From JAPLDA01 sp043787975 (GTDB taxonomy: Bacteria; Bacteroidota; Bacteroidia; AKYH767-A; 2013-40CM-41-45), in NCBI GenBank assembly GCA_043787975.1, contig JAYVUK010000035.1:1-64000 (forward strand): a DNA stretch of 64,000 nt, given 5' to 3'. The position numbers were made by a program, and so were the translations under genes. Positions 1 to 8,457 of this stretch are shown here, in pieces; within the stretch, counting starts at the first letter, position 1, and each line of letters begins with the position of its first letter. Under the pieces are notes generated by a model, which was given only the letters and a program-made list of their open reading frames with translations, did no database searches and was not told the DNA's origin.

Positions 1-1
1 G

Positions 2-661
2 ACGTTTGGGGATGGAACGACTTCTTCTCAAATAACTCCTTGGCATTTGTACGCAAGTGCAGGTTCATATTATGTATGCCTGACAGTAACCATTTCCAAT
101 TCTTCAGGAAACTGTACAAGTACTTTGTGTGACTCCATTCACATCGAAGCTCCGCTGCCTCCTGTTTGCAACGCTCATTTTAATCATTACTCATCGAGCA
201 CCAATGCTGACTATATTCATTTCTATCCTACTACAGCAAATACGGCCGGAGCAACATACCTCTGGACCTTTGGTGACGGTACCACCTCGACCCAGATTGA
301 ACCATGGCATTTCTTTGGAAGCACAGGTACGTATAGTGTATGCCTCACTGTTACGATTACCAATTCAGCCGGAAACTGTATCAGTACCTTCTGCGACAAT
401 ATATTTGCACCGTTGAATCCGATAATCATGATCAACCCGAATCCGATGCGTGAGATTACCAATGTAACCCTCTCCAACATTACAGTTCCTGTAACATTCC
501 GAATTTATGATTACACAGGCCACTTGCTTTTCACGAAAGAAAATCTAATAAATGGCAGCTTTAATATTGGTAAAGAAGGAATGAGTTCAGGAATCTATTT
601 TTACCAGTTAAGTGGCAATAATGAAATTCTGTCAGAAGGAAAATTAATTATTCTTGAGTAA
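2..661 (+). CDS. PKD-repeat T9SS-sorted surface protein, C-terminal part
   Basis: The frame is open from base 2, so the 5' end lies outside the window. At least two PKD-like repeats are visible. Each carries the FGDGTTS core followed by PWH and a YxVCLTVTI(S/T)NS strand, about 100 residues apart. A spacer follows, then a C-terminal module with NPNPM, a YDYTGHLL strand and SSGIYFYQL, which fits the T9SS type A sorting domain. In this family the sorting domain directs the protein through the outer membrane and is removed at the surface. PKD repeats are usually spacer or ligand-binding folds of surface proteins. The ligand is unknown. A hairpin terminator follows the stop. Confidence 0.85.
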   Translation, partial: TFGDGTTSSQITPWHLYASAGSYYVCLTVTISNSSGNCTSTLCDSIHIEAPLPPVCNAHFNHYSSSTNADYIHFYPTTANTAGATYLWTFGDGTTSTQIEPWHFFGSTGTYSVCLTVTITNSAGNCISTFCDNIFAPLNPIIMINPNPMREITNVTLSNITVPVTFRIYDYTGHLLFTKENLINGSFNIGKEGMSSGIYFYQLSGNNEILSEGKLIILE

Positions 662-703
662 GTAAAATTTAAAATTTAATTTGTTGTTTTCACTGTGTTG
701 TGC

Positions 704-737
704 AACCTTTCCATTCGTTGAATGGAACGGTTTTTTT
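704..737 (+). terminator. Rho-independent terminator after the PKD/T9SS gene
   Basis: The stem AACC...TCCATTC (704-716) pairs with GAATGGA...GGTT (720-732), with a small internal mismatch, and a run of seven T follows at 731-737. The T run is on the plus strand only, so it serves the gene ending at 661. Confidence 0.7.
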
Positions 738-816
738 CAGTGAGGGCAACAAACATTCATACACGTTCACCTTGTAAATTATTTCATTCGACTCAGAAAT
801 TAATCTTCCGTACCAG

Positions 817-3339
817 TCACTCTGAAATTTTTTCGAAAAAATATATTTTCAGTCGCTCCGCTGTGATTGCATATACCAGCGTGATGCCTATGATGCTTAT
901 CAAAATCGAGGAAGGTAACGGATCCAGCCCAAGTAACGGAGCCAGCACGGTATATGGGAGCATCATCGTAACCGCCAAAGTAATAACACTTGACACGAAC
1001 AGCATTTTTCCGGGTATACTTTTATAAAATGCATGCCTCGTTCGCATGATAAACAGAATCAGTAGTTCGGTAAGAATGGATTCCACAAACCATCCTGTTC
1101 GAAAATGGTTTGCATTGACGCTAAAAATTTTGTAGAGTACATAAAAAGTCAGGTAATCAAACACAGAACTCTGCAAACCGAAAACAATCATAAAGTTTCG
1201 GATAAGTTTTGTACTCCACTTCTGTGGTTTCATTAAGCGCTCTTCATCCACATTATCAGAAGCTACGAATATGTAAGGAAAATCCGTCAAAAAATTTGTC
1301 AGCAATATTTGTTTCGGAAGCATCGGAAGAAAAGGAAGAAACAGTGATGCACCGGCCATGCTGAACATATTGCCAAACGTAGCGCTCGTGTTAATGAAGA
1401 TATACTTCAGTGTATTCACAAATGTTTTGCGTCCTTCTATAATTCCCTGTTCCAGCACACGCAAATCCTTTTCAAGCAACACAATGTCGGCTGCTTCTTT
1501 GGCAACATCCACTGCATTGTTGACAGATATGCCGGCATCAGCAGCGTGAATAGCAGTCACATCATTGATTCCGTCACCGATATAAGCAACTACATTTCCT
1601 GCTTTCTGCAAGGCGAGAATAATATGTTCCTTCTGGTGCGGTTCTATTTCAGCAAATACATCTGCCTCGGAAACCTGTTTCGTCAATGCTTCCGGGCTCA
1701 TGTGTTCAATGTCTTCTCCGCTAATGACATTCACATTTTCGAAACCAATTTTTTTTCCGATGTACGCAGCAACCAATTTGTTATCACCCGTAATCATCTT
1801 CAGTGATACGCCGCGTTTCTTCAGCTGCTGTATCACCTCTGTGATTCCTTCTTTCGGAGGATCATACAGCAAAACAAAACCTCCGAAAATCATTCCTGTT
1901 TCCTGCTCCTTCACTGCTACGTTGCTACCGGTCATTTCTTTGAAGCAAACTCCGATCGTACGAAAACCTTCACTGCTGTATTGTTCAAATAATTTTTCAA
2001 CCTGTGAACGCACCGTACCTATCGCGACAATAGTATTCTCCCCCGCTTGCGCACGATCACAGACATCGAGTATATTTTTTAAAGCACCTTTGCTGATCAT
2101 CGTTTGCTGATTTCCTTCCGCAACCACAATGCTCAGTCTCTTGCGAATAAAATCGTACGGCACTTCCGCAACCTTACTGAAGCCATCAGCCTTCATTTCT
2201 TTCATCAGTCGTAAAGCATCGTCAATCGGATTCACAAACCCGGTTTCAAATGTTGCGTTCAGAAAAGCAAGTTGTTTAATCCTGTTACTTTCATTGCCAT
2301 TCAGATCAACTACCCTGTCAACCTTAATAGCGCCTTCCGTAAGAGTACCTGTTTTATCACTACACAAAATATTTACTTCACCCAGGTTCTGAATGGCAGA
2401 TAATTTTTTAACGATTACTTTTTTTTCTGCCATCCGTTTTGCTCCTGCCGACATCGCTACCGTCATGATTGCAGGAAGTAACTCGGGAGCCATTCCAACA
2501 GTGAGTGCCAATGCAAACAAAACAGAATCAAGCAGCGGACGACCGAAATAAATATTTACACCCAGGATAATGACAGAAAGTACAATTGTAATCCGCATCA
2601 GCAGGTAACCGAAACTGCGGATACCTTTTTCAAAAGCAGTTTCGCTGGTGGGTTGTTCAATCTCCTTTGAAATTTTTCCGAAGACGGTTTCATCGCCGGT
2701 TAAAATTGCAATGGCTTTGGCAGTACCGCTTACCACGCTTGTTCCCTGGAACAAAACATTTTTTCGCTTGCTCATCACAGCATCAGCTGCAACAGGTCCT
2801 GCTTCTTTCAATGCAGGATACGTTTCACCAGTAAGTGATGCTTCATTCGTATGTAAATCTTTCGACTCAACCAGGAGGCAATCAGCGGGAATCACATCGC
2901 CTGCAGCAAAGAGAACAATATCTCCAGGAACAACATCTCCTGTATGAACATCCTCCTCCTTGTTATCACGAAGCACTTTTGCCTTTACAGTAATGATGGC
3001 CCGGAGCTTTTCCACCGCTTTGCCGGCATTGCGCTCCTGCCAGAAACCAAGCGTGCCTGTAAAAATAAGAATGGATAAAATGATAATCACATCTGTTTTC
3101 TCTCCAAGAAATGCCGATAAGATAACGGCAGCAACCAGGAGCAACACCAGGGGACTTTTAAATTGTGAAAGAAAAAGCAGTACATCTTTTACAATTGGAC
3201 TACGTTGCTTTGTCGCACCTCTTGCCAACAATCGCTTTGATGCTTCAGCTTCTGTAAGCCCTGACAATTGCGATTGCAAAGCAGTGAGTAGTTCTTCGGT
3301 TTTGTGTGCCCAGAAACTCTCGGTTAGAGATTGATTCAT
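817..3339 (-). CDS. mgtA: MgtA-like magnesium-translocating P-type ATPase
   Basis: This is a P-type ATPase of 840 residues from the ATG at 3339. A TTG 48 bases further upstream stays in frame but is a weaker candidate. From the ATG, the actuator motif SLTGET is near residues 168-173, the TM4 MAPELLP motif near 283-289, the phosphorylated Asp of DKTGTLTEG near 328, and the hinge motif GDGIND further on. The membrane segment LPFLPMLPKQILLTNFLTD resembles the MgtA/MgtB subfamily, which imports Mg2+ into the cytoplasm at the cost of ATP. Length is slightly under enterobacterial MgtA (about 900). The small gene at 3410-3712 lies 70 bases upstream on the same strand and may be co-transcribed. No Mg-sensing leader is recognisable. 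Substrate assignment is by family. Confidence 0.85.
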   Translation of the reverse strand: MNQSLTESFWAHKTEELLTALQSQLSGLTEAEASKRLLARGATKQRSPIVKDVLLFLSQFKSPLVLLLVAAVILSAFLGEKTDVIIILSILIFTGTLGFWQERNAGKAVEKLRAIITVKAKVLRDNKEEDVHTGDVVPGDIVLFAAGDVIPADCLLVESKDLHTNEASLTGETYPALKEAGPVAADAVMSKRKNVLFQGTSVVSGTAKAIAILTGDETVFGKISKEIEQPTSETAFEKGIRSFGYLLMRITIVLSVIILGVNIYFGRPLLDSVLFALALTVGMAPELLPAIMTVAMSAGAKRMAEKKVIVKKLSAIQNLGEVNILCSDKTGTLTEGAIKVDRVVDLNGNESNRIKQLAFLNATFETGFVNPIDDALRLMKEMKADGFSKVAEVPYDFIRKRLSIVVAEGNQQTMISKGALKNILDVCDRAQAGENTIVAIGTVRSQVEKLFEQYSSEGFRTIGVCFKEMTGSNVAVKEQETGMIFGGFVLLYDPPKEGITEVIQQLKKRGVSLKMITGDNKLVAAYIGKKIGFENVNVISGEDIEHMSPEALTKQVSEADVFAEIEPHQKEHIILALQKAGNVVAYIGDGINDVTAIHAADAGISVNNAVDVAKEAADIVLLEKDLRVLEQGIIEGRKTFVNTLKYIFINTSATFGNMFSMAGASLFLPFLPMLPKQILLTNFLTDFPYIFVASDNVDEERLMKPQKWSTKLIRNFMIVFGLQSSVFDYLTFYVLYKIFSVNANHFRTGWFVESILTELLILFIMRTRHAFYKSIPGKMLFVSSVITLAVTMMLPYTVLAPLLGLDPLPSSILISIIGITLVYAITAERLKIYFFEKISE

Positions 3340-3409
3340 TAGAAAAGTATTTCCTTTATTAAACAGTTTGCTACACGCCAGATTCAATCCCGAAGAAACG
3401 TGAATGGCA

Positions 3410-3712
3410 TCAATGCACTTTCAGTTTTTCGATCATTTCATTTGTCATGGAGTCGGAATACATTCCATATCCGTTAACAAGAACCCCTTTTACATTTTCA
3501 TGCAACGCGGAAATTGCATACACAATTGTTTCATCAGCAGGATCGGTGTTTCCTTCGAAGCGGTAGACTTCATCAATGACAAAGTCAGCCGGACTAAATG
3601 AAATATTCTTCTCCTGACAATGAATCCCGTCATCTCCCGAACCGAAATTCTCCGTGTATCCTCTTTTCACCAGATCATTTACTGCTTCGGTAACGGTATC
3701 GTAATTTTTCAT
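3410..3712 (-). CDS. small conserved protein (Bacteroidota family often mislabelled phosphoribosylpyrophosphate synthetase)
   Basis: The protein has 100 residues from the ATG at 3712, beginning MKNYDTVTEAVNDLVKRGYT. An in-frame TTG at 3769 would add an implausible N-terminus. It is acidic, has no signal peptide or membrane segment, and contains the phrases DEVYRFEG, DETIVYAIS and KGVLVNGYG. From memory, this is a short soluble family widespread in Bacteroidota that databases label as phosphoribosylpyrophosphate synthetase. It is far too short for that enzyme and shows no PRPP loop, so that name should not be accepted. It precedes the Mg2+ ATPase on the same strand and is divergent from PPK2. 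Function unknown. Confidence 0.75.
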   Translation of the reverse strand: MKNYDTVTEAVNDLVKRGYTENFGSGDDGIHCQEKNISFSPADFVIDEVYRFEGNTDPADETIVYAISALHENVKGVLVNGYGMYSDSMTNEMIEKLKVH

Positions 3713-3753
3713 GGCATTAATTTTTACTACATAATTCTCTCTCAAAGGTAACA

Positions 3754-3827
3754 ACGAATTACGAATCAATAAAAATTTACGAATACACGAAACAGATTTT
3801 GTACATTCGTATTGATTCGAAATTCGT
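3754..3827. repeat. TACGAAT-type inverted repeat in a divergent promoter region
   Basis: ACGAATTACGAATCAA (3754-3769) faces TTGATTCGAAATTCGT (3812-3827), with another ACGAATAC between. The same TTCGTA wording recurs at 31581-31611, 31827-31864, 42134-42173 and 55178-55213, always between genes. It lies between the divergent starts at 3712 and 3836, so it may also affect their promoters. Confidence 0.55.
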
Positions 3828-3835
3828 AAGAGGAT

Positions 3836-4585
3836 ATGACAAAGATCAAATTAAGCCTCACCGACACCGCAGCTCCAAAAAAATTCGGTAAAGAGGAAAC
3901 AAAAAAAGAATTACAAAAACTTAAGTTCCGCCTGGAAGAATTACAAAACCTGATGTATGCTGAAAGCAAACATGCATTGCTTGTTATCATCCAGGGAATG
4001 GATGCTTCCGGGAAAGACGGAGTTGTAAAAAATGTTTTTGACGTGGTGAATCCCCAGGGCTGTCATGTGACTTCTTTTAAGGAACCCACACATCTTGAGA
4101 TGAAGCATGATTTTCTGTGGCGTGTTCACGGGCAAGCACCGGAACTTGGTATGATTGGTATCTTCAACCGTTCGCAGTATGAAGATGTAATTATTCAGCG
4201 CGTACACCATTGGGTGAGTGATAAAACAATCAGGCAACGATACAAGCACATCAATAATTTTGAAAACCTTTTGATCGAATCAGGCACATCCATTCTAAAA
4301 TTTTACCTGCATGTTTCCAAAGAAGAACAAATGAAACGGTTGCAGGAACGGCTGAGCGATCCTGCAAAAATGTGGAAGTACAACGAAAGTGATTTGAAGG
4401 AACGAGCTCACTGGAATAACTACATGCGCGCCTATGAAGACGTTTTTGAAGATTGTTCGGAGTATTCCGACTGGCACATTGTTCCGGCTGACCAAAACTG
4501 GTACAAAGAATATGTTGTCGCAAAGAAAATAGTGGAGACACTTGAAAGTTTTAAAATGAAATTTCCGGGATTGAAGTCACAGTAA
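3836..4585 (+). CDS. ppk2: PPK2-family polyphosphate kinase (polyphosphate:nucleotide phosphotransferase)
   Basis: The protein has 249 residues. The Walker A motif GMDASGKDG is at about 54-62. The FNRSQYEDV segment at 110-118 occupies the Walker B position. A basic helical lid region (about residues 165-210) follows. PPK2 enzymes transfer phosphate between inorganic polyphosphate and nucleoside mono- or diphosphates in the cytoplasm. The short single-domain length and the NRS(x)YED wording fit the group that can phosphorylate AMP as well as ADP, but that sub-assignment is inference. An Arg/Lys/Glu-rich N-terminal helix precedes the catalytic core. The gene stands alone between a divergent neighbour and a strong terminator. 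Confidence 0.9.
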   Translation: MTKIKLSLTDTAAPKKFGKEETKKELQKLKFRLEELQNLMYAESKHALLVIIQGMDASGKDGVVKNVFDVVNPQGCHVTSFKEPTHLEMKHDFLWRVHGQAPELGMIGIFNRSQYEDVIIQRVHHWVSDKTIRQRYKHINNFENLLIESGTSILKFYLHVSKEEQMKRLQERLSDPAKMWKYNESDLKERAHWNNYMRAYEDVFEDCSEYSDWHIVPADQNWYKEYVVAKKIVETLESFKMKFPGLKSQ

Positions 4586-4616
4586 ATCACAGAGTTTTTT
4601 TCTGAGTCATAATTAT

Positions 4617-4652
4617 AAAAAAAGCGGCTGGTAATTTATCAGCCGCTTTTTT
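4617..4652. terminator. bidirectional terminator between PPK2 and a T9SS gene
   Basis: GCGGCTG (4624-4630) pairs with CAGCCGC (4640-4646). The stem is flanked by an A run on the left and a T run on the right, so it can end both the plus-strand PPK2 transcript and the minus-strand transcript of 4675-5775. Confidence 0.85.
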
Positions 4653-4674
4653 CAAATTACTTTTGAATGTTTTA

Positions 4675-5775
4675 TTATTCCTTCACAAACTTTGAAGTGA
4701 CAATGGATTGGTAGCTTCTGATGGTGATAAAATAAACACCTGAAGTTTGTTTTGAGAGATCAAGTGTCATTTTGCTTTCACCTTTCAATGTATTCATTAG
4801 TTGAGAAAGCACTTCCCTTCCGAGATAATCGTGAATGGAAACCGTGACTTCGCTATTCTCTTTTGCATTCCACGTAAAGCTCAACTGATCTTTTACTGGA
4901 TTGGGATAGAGATTTGTTAAACCGGAATTTCCATTTTTGTCATGCTCCGCAATCCCAACAGGTGACGGATTCATATCTACTAACATGATAAACGCTGTAG
5001 GATTATCCTGGCCCAGTACGAGTCCCACAATCTTACCGGGATAATTAGGATGATTGTTTATAATGTCAAGTCCTCCTGACGTTGTTACGCCGATTGTAGA
5101 CGTGGCTGGAACTTTAGCCGATAAATCAACACTCGAATCAATTGCGCATGAAGCATAATCGTAACGTGTGAGAAAAATGCTACCTGCTATTGAAGGAGTA
5201 TTCAGCCATAACCGTTTTGTTCCAGGCTGTGTCCAGTTGTCAACAGCGAGCCCATAAGGTGCATTGCCTGAGACAGAAGTTGCCGGGCAACTGGCAATCG
5301 TAGCACCCGTATTTGAGAAATGCGCAATCGGGCCGGTAGTAAAGTCCGATGAAAAAACAGTCAGGTCTGTATCAACAGCCATACCCCTGTTCGGGTTATT
5401 GAGACCAGTGAATGAACCTACCGGCTGCAAGGTGGTTGCATCAAATTGCTGAACCTGGTTGTCATAGCTTCCATAAATATAGGTTCCGTCAAAAGCAAGG
5501 TCGCGTATTCCGAAACCGCTGGTCGTCCCCTGCGGTTCCAGGATAGAATCCACCAGGTTAAAGTTTAAATCGTAGCGAAGAAAAAAATTATCGGTAATCA
5601 ATGTATTGCTTTGTCCTCCCGAGGAGATTACATAATAGTTGTGCACATAATCAAATGCCACTCCCAAGGCCAATTGATTTGGAATCATAAAAGTGGCTAA
5701 TGTGTCAAAGCTTTGCGCCTGTGAATAGCCCGTGCTCATAAGCACCATCGAAATAATAAGTAGTTGTTTTTTCAC
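4675..5775 (-). CDS. beta-propeller-like T9SS type A sorting protein
   Basis: The protein has 366 residues if it starts at the GTG at 5775, which gives a clean signal peptide (VKKQLLIISMVLMSTGYSQA). The frame stays open to 6003, but that extension would cross the amt terminator at 5875-5907 and overlap the amt gene, so it is rejected. The body has repeated strands resembling NHL or beta-propeller blades (DLAFDGTYIYGSY, GMAVDTDLTVFSSD, YGLAVDNWTQPGTKRLW). The last 80 residues hold YPNPVKDQLSF, HDYLGREVL and TSGVYFITI, a T9SS type A sorting domain. It is probably a secreted or surface protein. Its ligand is unknown. Confidence 0.8.
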   Translation of the reverse strand: MKKQLLIISMVLMSTGYSQAQSFDTLATFMIPNQLALGVAFDYVHNYYVISSGGQSNTLITDNFFLRYDLNFNLVDSILEPQGTTSGFGIRDLAFDGTYIYGSYDNQVQQFDATTLQPVGSFTGLNNPNRGMAVDTDLTVFSSDFTTGPIAHFSNTGATIASCPATSVSGNAPYGLAVDNWTQPGTKRLWLNTPSIAGSIFLTRYDYASCAIDSSVDLSAKVPATSTIGVTTSGGLDIINNHPNYPGKIVGLVLGQDNPTAFIMLVDMNPSPVGIAEHDKNGNSGLTNLYPNPVKDQLSFTWNAKENSEVTVSIHDYLGREVLSQLMNTLKGESKMTLDLSKQTSGVYFITIRSYQSIVTSKFVKE

Positions 5776-5874
5776 CGTAGTAGTAGTTTTTAAGTTCAGA
5801 CGAAATGTAGAGAGAAAATTTGAATTACCTATTTTTTTTATCTGATAACAATTTATTAATAACTCTAAAAACGA

Positions 5875-5907
5875 AAAAACGGCTGGTGATTTACCAGCCG
5901 TTTTTTT
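5875..5907. terminator. terminator downstream of amt
   Basis: CGGCTGG (5880-5886) and CCAGCCG (5894-5900) form a stem with a TGATTTA loop. An A run lies on the left and seven T on the right, so it works on either strand. On the minus strand it ends the amt transcript before the T9SS gene. Confidence 0.85.
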
Positions 5908-5926
5908 ATAATTATTTATCTTACTC

Positions 5927-7150
5927 CTAAAGAACTCCATCATCGTATGCTTTCTCTCCGTGCAATGCTTCATCCAATCCAATGTCTTCATGTACTTCGT
6001 CAACTTTTACTTTTGTGATCAGGTTAATTGCTGCCAGCATACCATAGGTAAATAGGAACGCATAAACAGAAGCACCAATTACGGCAATCAACTGATGCAT
6101 AAAGAACGTCGTTCCACCAGAGATCAATCCATCTGCTCCTGCGCTGTTCATCGCTTTGGAAGCAAACACTCCCAGTAAAACTGTACCGAGGCAGCCGCCA
6201 ATTCCATGAACACCCCAAACATCAAGCGCATCATCCCACTTCATTTTATTTTTCAGGTTCACTGCGAGGTAACACACAATACCCGATGCAATGCCGATGA
6301 TCACGGCAGAAGGTAAAGAGACATATCCGGCAGCAGGCGTAATGGTTGCAAGTCCGGCCACAGCGCCGGTGAGCAGTCCGACAAACTTTGGTTTCTTCGT
6401 TACATTCCATTCGATCACCAGCCATGTAATGGCAGCAAAGGATGCGGCCACATCGGTATTTAAAAATGCAAGTCCGGTAATGGCATTTACATCCAACGCG
6501 CTGCCGGCATTAAATCCATACCAACCGAACCAAAGCAAACCTGTTCCAATTGCAATCAGCGGAATGCTATTTGGCGGTGATGCTTTATCGCGTCTGTGTC
6601 CGACATAGATGACGGAAGCAAGTGCTGCAAATCCTGCGATCGCATGCACCACAATTCCGCCTGCGAAATCAAGTACTCCCCATTTAGCAAGCAAGCCTCC
6701 ACCCCACACCATGTGAGCAAACGGATAATAGACGAGTACCTGCCACAACACTAAAAAGATAAGATATGATTTGAACGTAACACGGTTTACAAATGCTCCC
6801 GTAATCAACGCAGGTGTGATGATGGCAAACATCATTTGATACGACATAAAAACAAATTCAGGAAGTTTTGTATTTCCGGGAAACGGAGAATTCAAATTCA
6901 CTCCCTGCATAAATGCTTTGTCGAGGTTTCCGATTAAACCGCCCATGGCATCGCCACTGAAACAAAGTGAATATCCACAAACAAACCATAAGATGGTGGT
7001 GATGCCCATCGAAACAAAACTTTGAATCATGATTCCAAGAATGTTTCTTTTCCCGGCAAGACCTCCGTAGAAGAATGCCAAACCCGGCGTCATTAACATG
7101 ACTAAACTTGTTGCCAGCAACATGAAACCGGTAGTACCTGTATCGAACAT
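5927..7150 (-). CDS. amt: ammonium transporter, Amt family
   Basis: The protein has 407 residues with about 11 hydrophobic segments and the family opening MTPGLAFFYGGL. The two conserved pore histidines are visible as H169 (GGIVVHAIAG) and H315 (WGVHGIGG), and D161 (DFAGG) matches the structural Asp of AmtB. These inner-membrane channels bring ammonium into the cell for assimilation. There is no signal peptide. The usual partner glnK (PII) is not adjacent. A porin gene of the BBP2 type lies 131 bases upstream on the same strand, a pairing seen in other Bacteroidota, so both may respond to nitrogen supply. The short C-terminal tail ends acidic (YDDGVL). Confidence 0.93.
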   Translation of the reverse strand: MFDTGTTGFMLLATSLVMLMTPGLAFFYGGLAGKRNILGIMIQSFVSMGITTILWFVCGYSLCFSGDAMGGLIGNLDKAFMQGVNLNSPFPGNTKLPEFVFMSYQMMFAIITPALITGAFVNRVTFKSYLIFLVLWQVLVYYPFAHMVWGGGLLAKWGVLDFAGGIVVHAIAGFAALASVIYVGHRRDKASPPNSIPLIAIGTGLLWFGWYGFNAGSALDVNAITGLAFLNTDVAASFAAITWLVIEWNVTKKPKFVGLLTGAVAGLATITPAAGYVSLPSAVIIGIASGIVCYLAVNLKNKMKWDDALDVWGVHGIGGCLGTVLLGVFASKAMNSAGADGLISGGTTFFMHQLIAVIGASVYAFLFTYGMLAAINLITKVKVDEVHEDIGLDEALHGEKAYDDGVL

Positions 7151-7228
7151 AGTTAGTTGATTTAGTTGGTTAGTTTATTTTTAGAAAATTATGGCAATTT
7201 GAATGTTGAGGTAATTGGTTTTTATGTT

Positions 7229-7261
7229 TTGAATTGAATCAACTCAACTTGATTAATTCAA
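7229..7261. repeat. AT-rich inverted repeat between the porin and amt genes
   Basis: TTGAATTGAATCAA (7229-7242) faces TTGATTAATTCAA (7249-7261), differing by a single extra base. No T run follows on the minus strand, so it is a poor terminator. It lies about 80-110 bases upstream of the amt start and could be a regulator site or an mRNA hairpin. Confidence 0.4.
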
Positions 7262-7281
7262 CACATTTGATTACTGTTTTT

Positions 7282-8376
7282 CTAGAAAGAAACTCCCATG
7301 TTAAACATGACTTCTGTTCTGGCATTTCTATAGTATCGATCGAAATAAAAAATATACTGATTTCTCTCTGCCTGCAATTGCCTTCCTTCAATCCGGATGT
7401 AGGAATTGTCGGTTGGTTTATATTCAACGCCCAGTGTAGTTCCCGAAATAATGAGCCCGGTTAATTTTCCTGTGTAGTCAACCCGTACACCACTCATGAA
7501 ACCATCTTCGTCATTAAAAATTTCCTCGCGTGCATACACGGATGTTTTTTTACAGCAGAGGTATTTCAAACTAAACACGCCGCTGTACATGCTTGCGCTA
7601 TTATTTGAATTCGTAATGGAAGCATGTTGCTGCATGCAGTAATCTCCACCCGCCTGTATTTTTAATTTTTTCAGTTGATAATTAAAAAACAAACTATTGT
7701 GAACAGTCAGGTGAGAAACAGTATCTCCTTGTGGAGAATCATCTCCTGTATAATTGCTGTATCCAATATTTGCACGATCGTTAAAGGTGTAATTAATTAA
7801 CAGTCCCAATGATTTCTGATCGTTATTTTCTTCGTAGCGATTATATCCGTTCAACACAAAAAGATTCATGGAAAGTTTTTCACTCGGAATGTAATTAAAT
7901 CGGATACCGCTTTCAAAATAGGGTTCATAAAATGTGTTGATGGAAACGGAACTTGCAAAGTTTTCTTTGGGCAATAACCCTTCTGTTCCTACATGCGTCC
8001 GAAAAAATCCGACATCCAGCCAGAGTTTTTTGCAGAGGTTCACTCCTGCATGTGCTTCCATGATCGGATTGTAAGTAGATGACCACGCAGCAATAGGAAT
8101 GTCGCCATAATGCAAGGTAACAAGTCCTCTGACTTTACTCGCATCATATTGCGCAGTTACCATGGCTGTGTTTAACCCAAACTGATTACTGCGAGGTGAT
8201 ACAGATGGGAACTGTTGATACTTATCGAGTGCCATCGAATCAGTATAGTATGCGTAATAGGCATCCACATAATAATTCAAGGAAATTTTTGCTGTTGAGT
8301 CTGCAGTTTGGGCCGTGCTAAAGGAGTGAAACAAAAAAATAAACGCACCGCTTAAAAAAGTATTTCTTAGAATCAT
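7282..8376 (-). CDS. outer-membrane porin, BBP2-like
   Basis: The protein has 364 residues. A signal peptide ends near TAQTADS. The mature part alternates hydrophobic and polar residues like beta strands and ends in an aromatic residue (MFNMGVSF), as outer-membrane barrels do. The opening ISLNYYVDAYYAYYTD and the GYNRYEENNDQKSLGLLINY segment fit the putative beta-barrel porin-2 family. Such proteins often accompany transporters such as Amt in Bacteroidota, so passage of ammonium or small amines through the outer membrane is a reasonable inference. The ATG at 8376 is supported by a strong GGGAG ribosome site 5 bases upstream and by a good promoter at 8402-8431. Confidence 0.82.
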   Translation of the reverse strand: MILRNTFLSGAFIFLFHSFSTAQTADSTAKISLNYYVDAYYAYYTDSMALDKYQQFPSVSPRSNQFGLNTAMVTAQYDASKVRGLVTLHYGDIPIAAWSSTYNPIMEAHAGVNLCKKLWLDVGFFRTHVGTEGLLPKENFASSVSINTFYEPYFESGIRFNYIPSEKLSMNLFVLNGYNRYEENNDQKSLGLLINYTFNDRANIGYSNYTGDDSPQGDTVSHLTVHNSLFFNYQLKKLKIQAGGDYCMQQHASITNSNNSASMYSGVFSLKYLCCKKTSVYAREEIFNDEDGFMSGVRVDYTGKLTGLIISGTTLGVEYKPTDNSYIRIEGRQLQAERNQYIFYFDRYYRNARTEVMFNMGVSF

Positions 8377-8401
8377 ATCTCCCAGGTCAAAAGGTTAATG
8401 A

Positions 8402-8431
8402 CAAACATAACCAGATTATTGAAATGATCAA
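8402..8431 (-). promoter_or_regulatory. Bacteroidota-type promoter for the porin gene
   Basis: Read on the minus strand, TTG (8431-8429), 19 bases, then TATGTTTG (8409-8402) match the Bacteroidota -33/-7 consensus TTG and TAnnTTTG at standard spacing. It lies 26 bases upstream of the ATG. Confidence 0.65.
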
Positions 8432-8457
8432 AATATTAAATAGTCTGAAATATCAAT

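Noticed and set aside
5776..6003. N-terminal extension of the T9SS gene ending at 4675
   Set aside because: It would cross the amt terminator and overlap the amt gene, and the GTG at 5775 gives a normal signal peptide.
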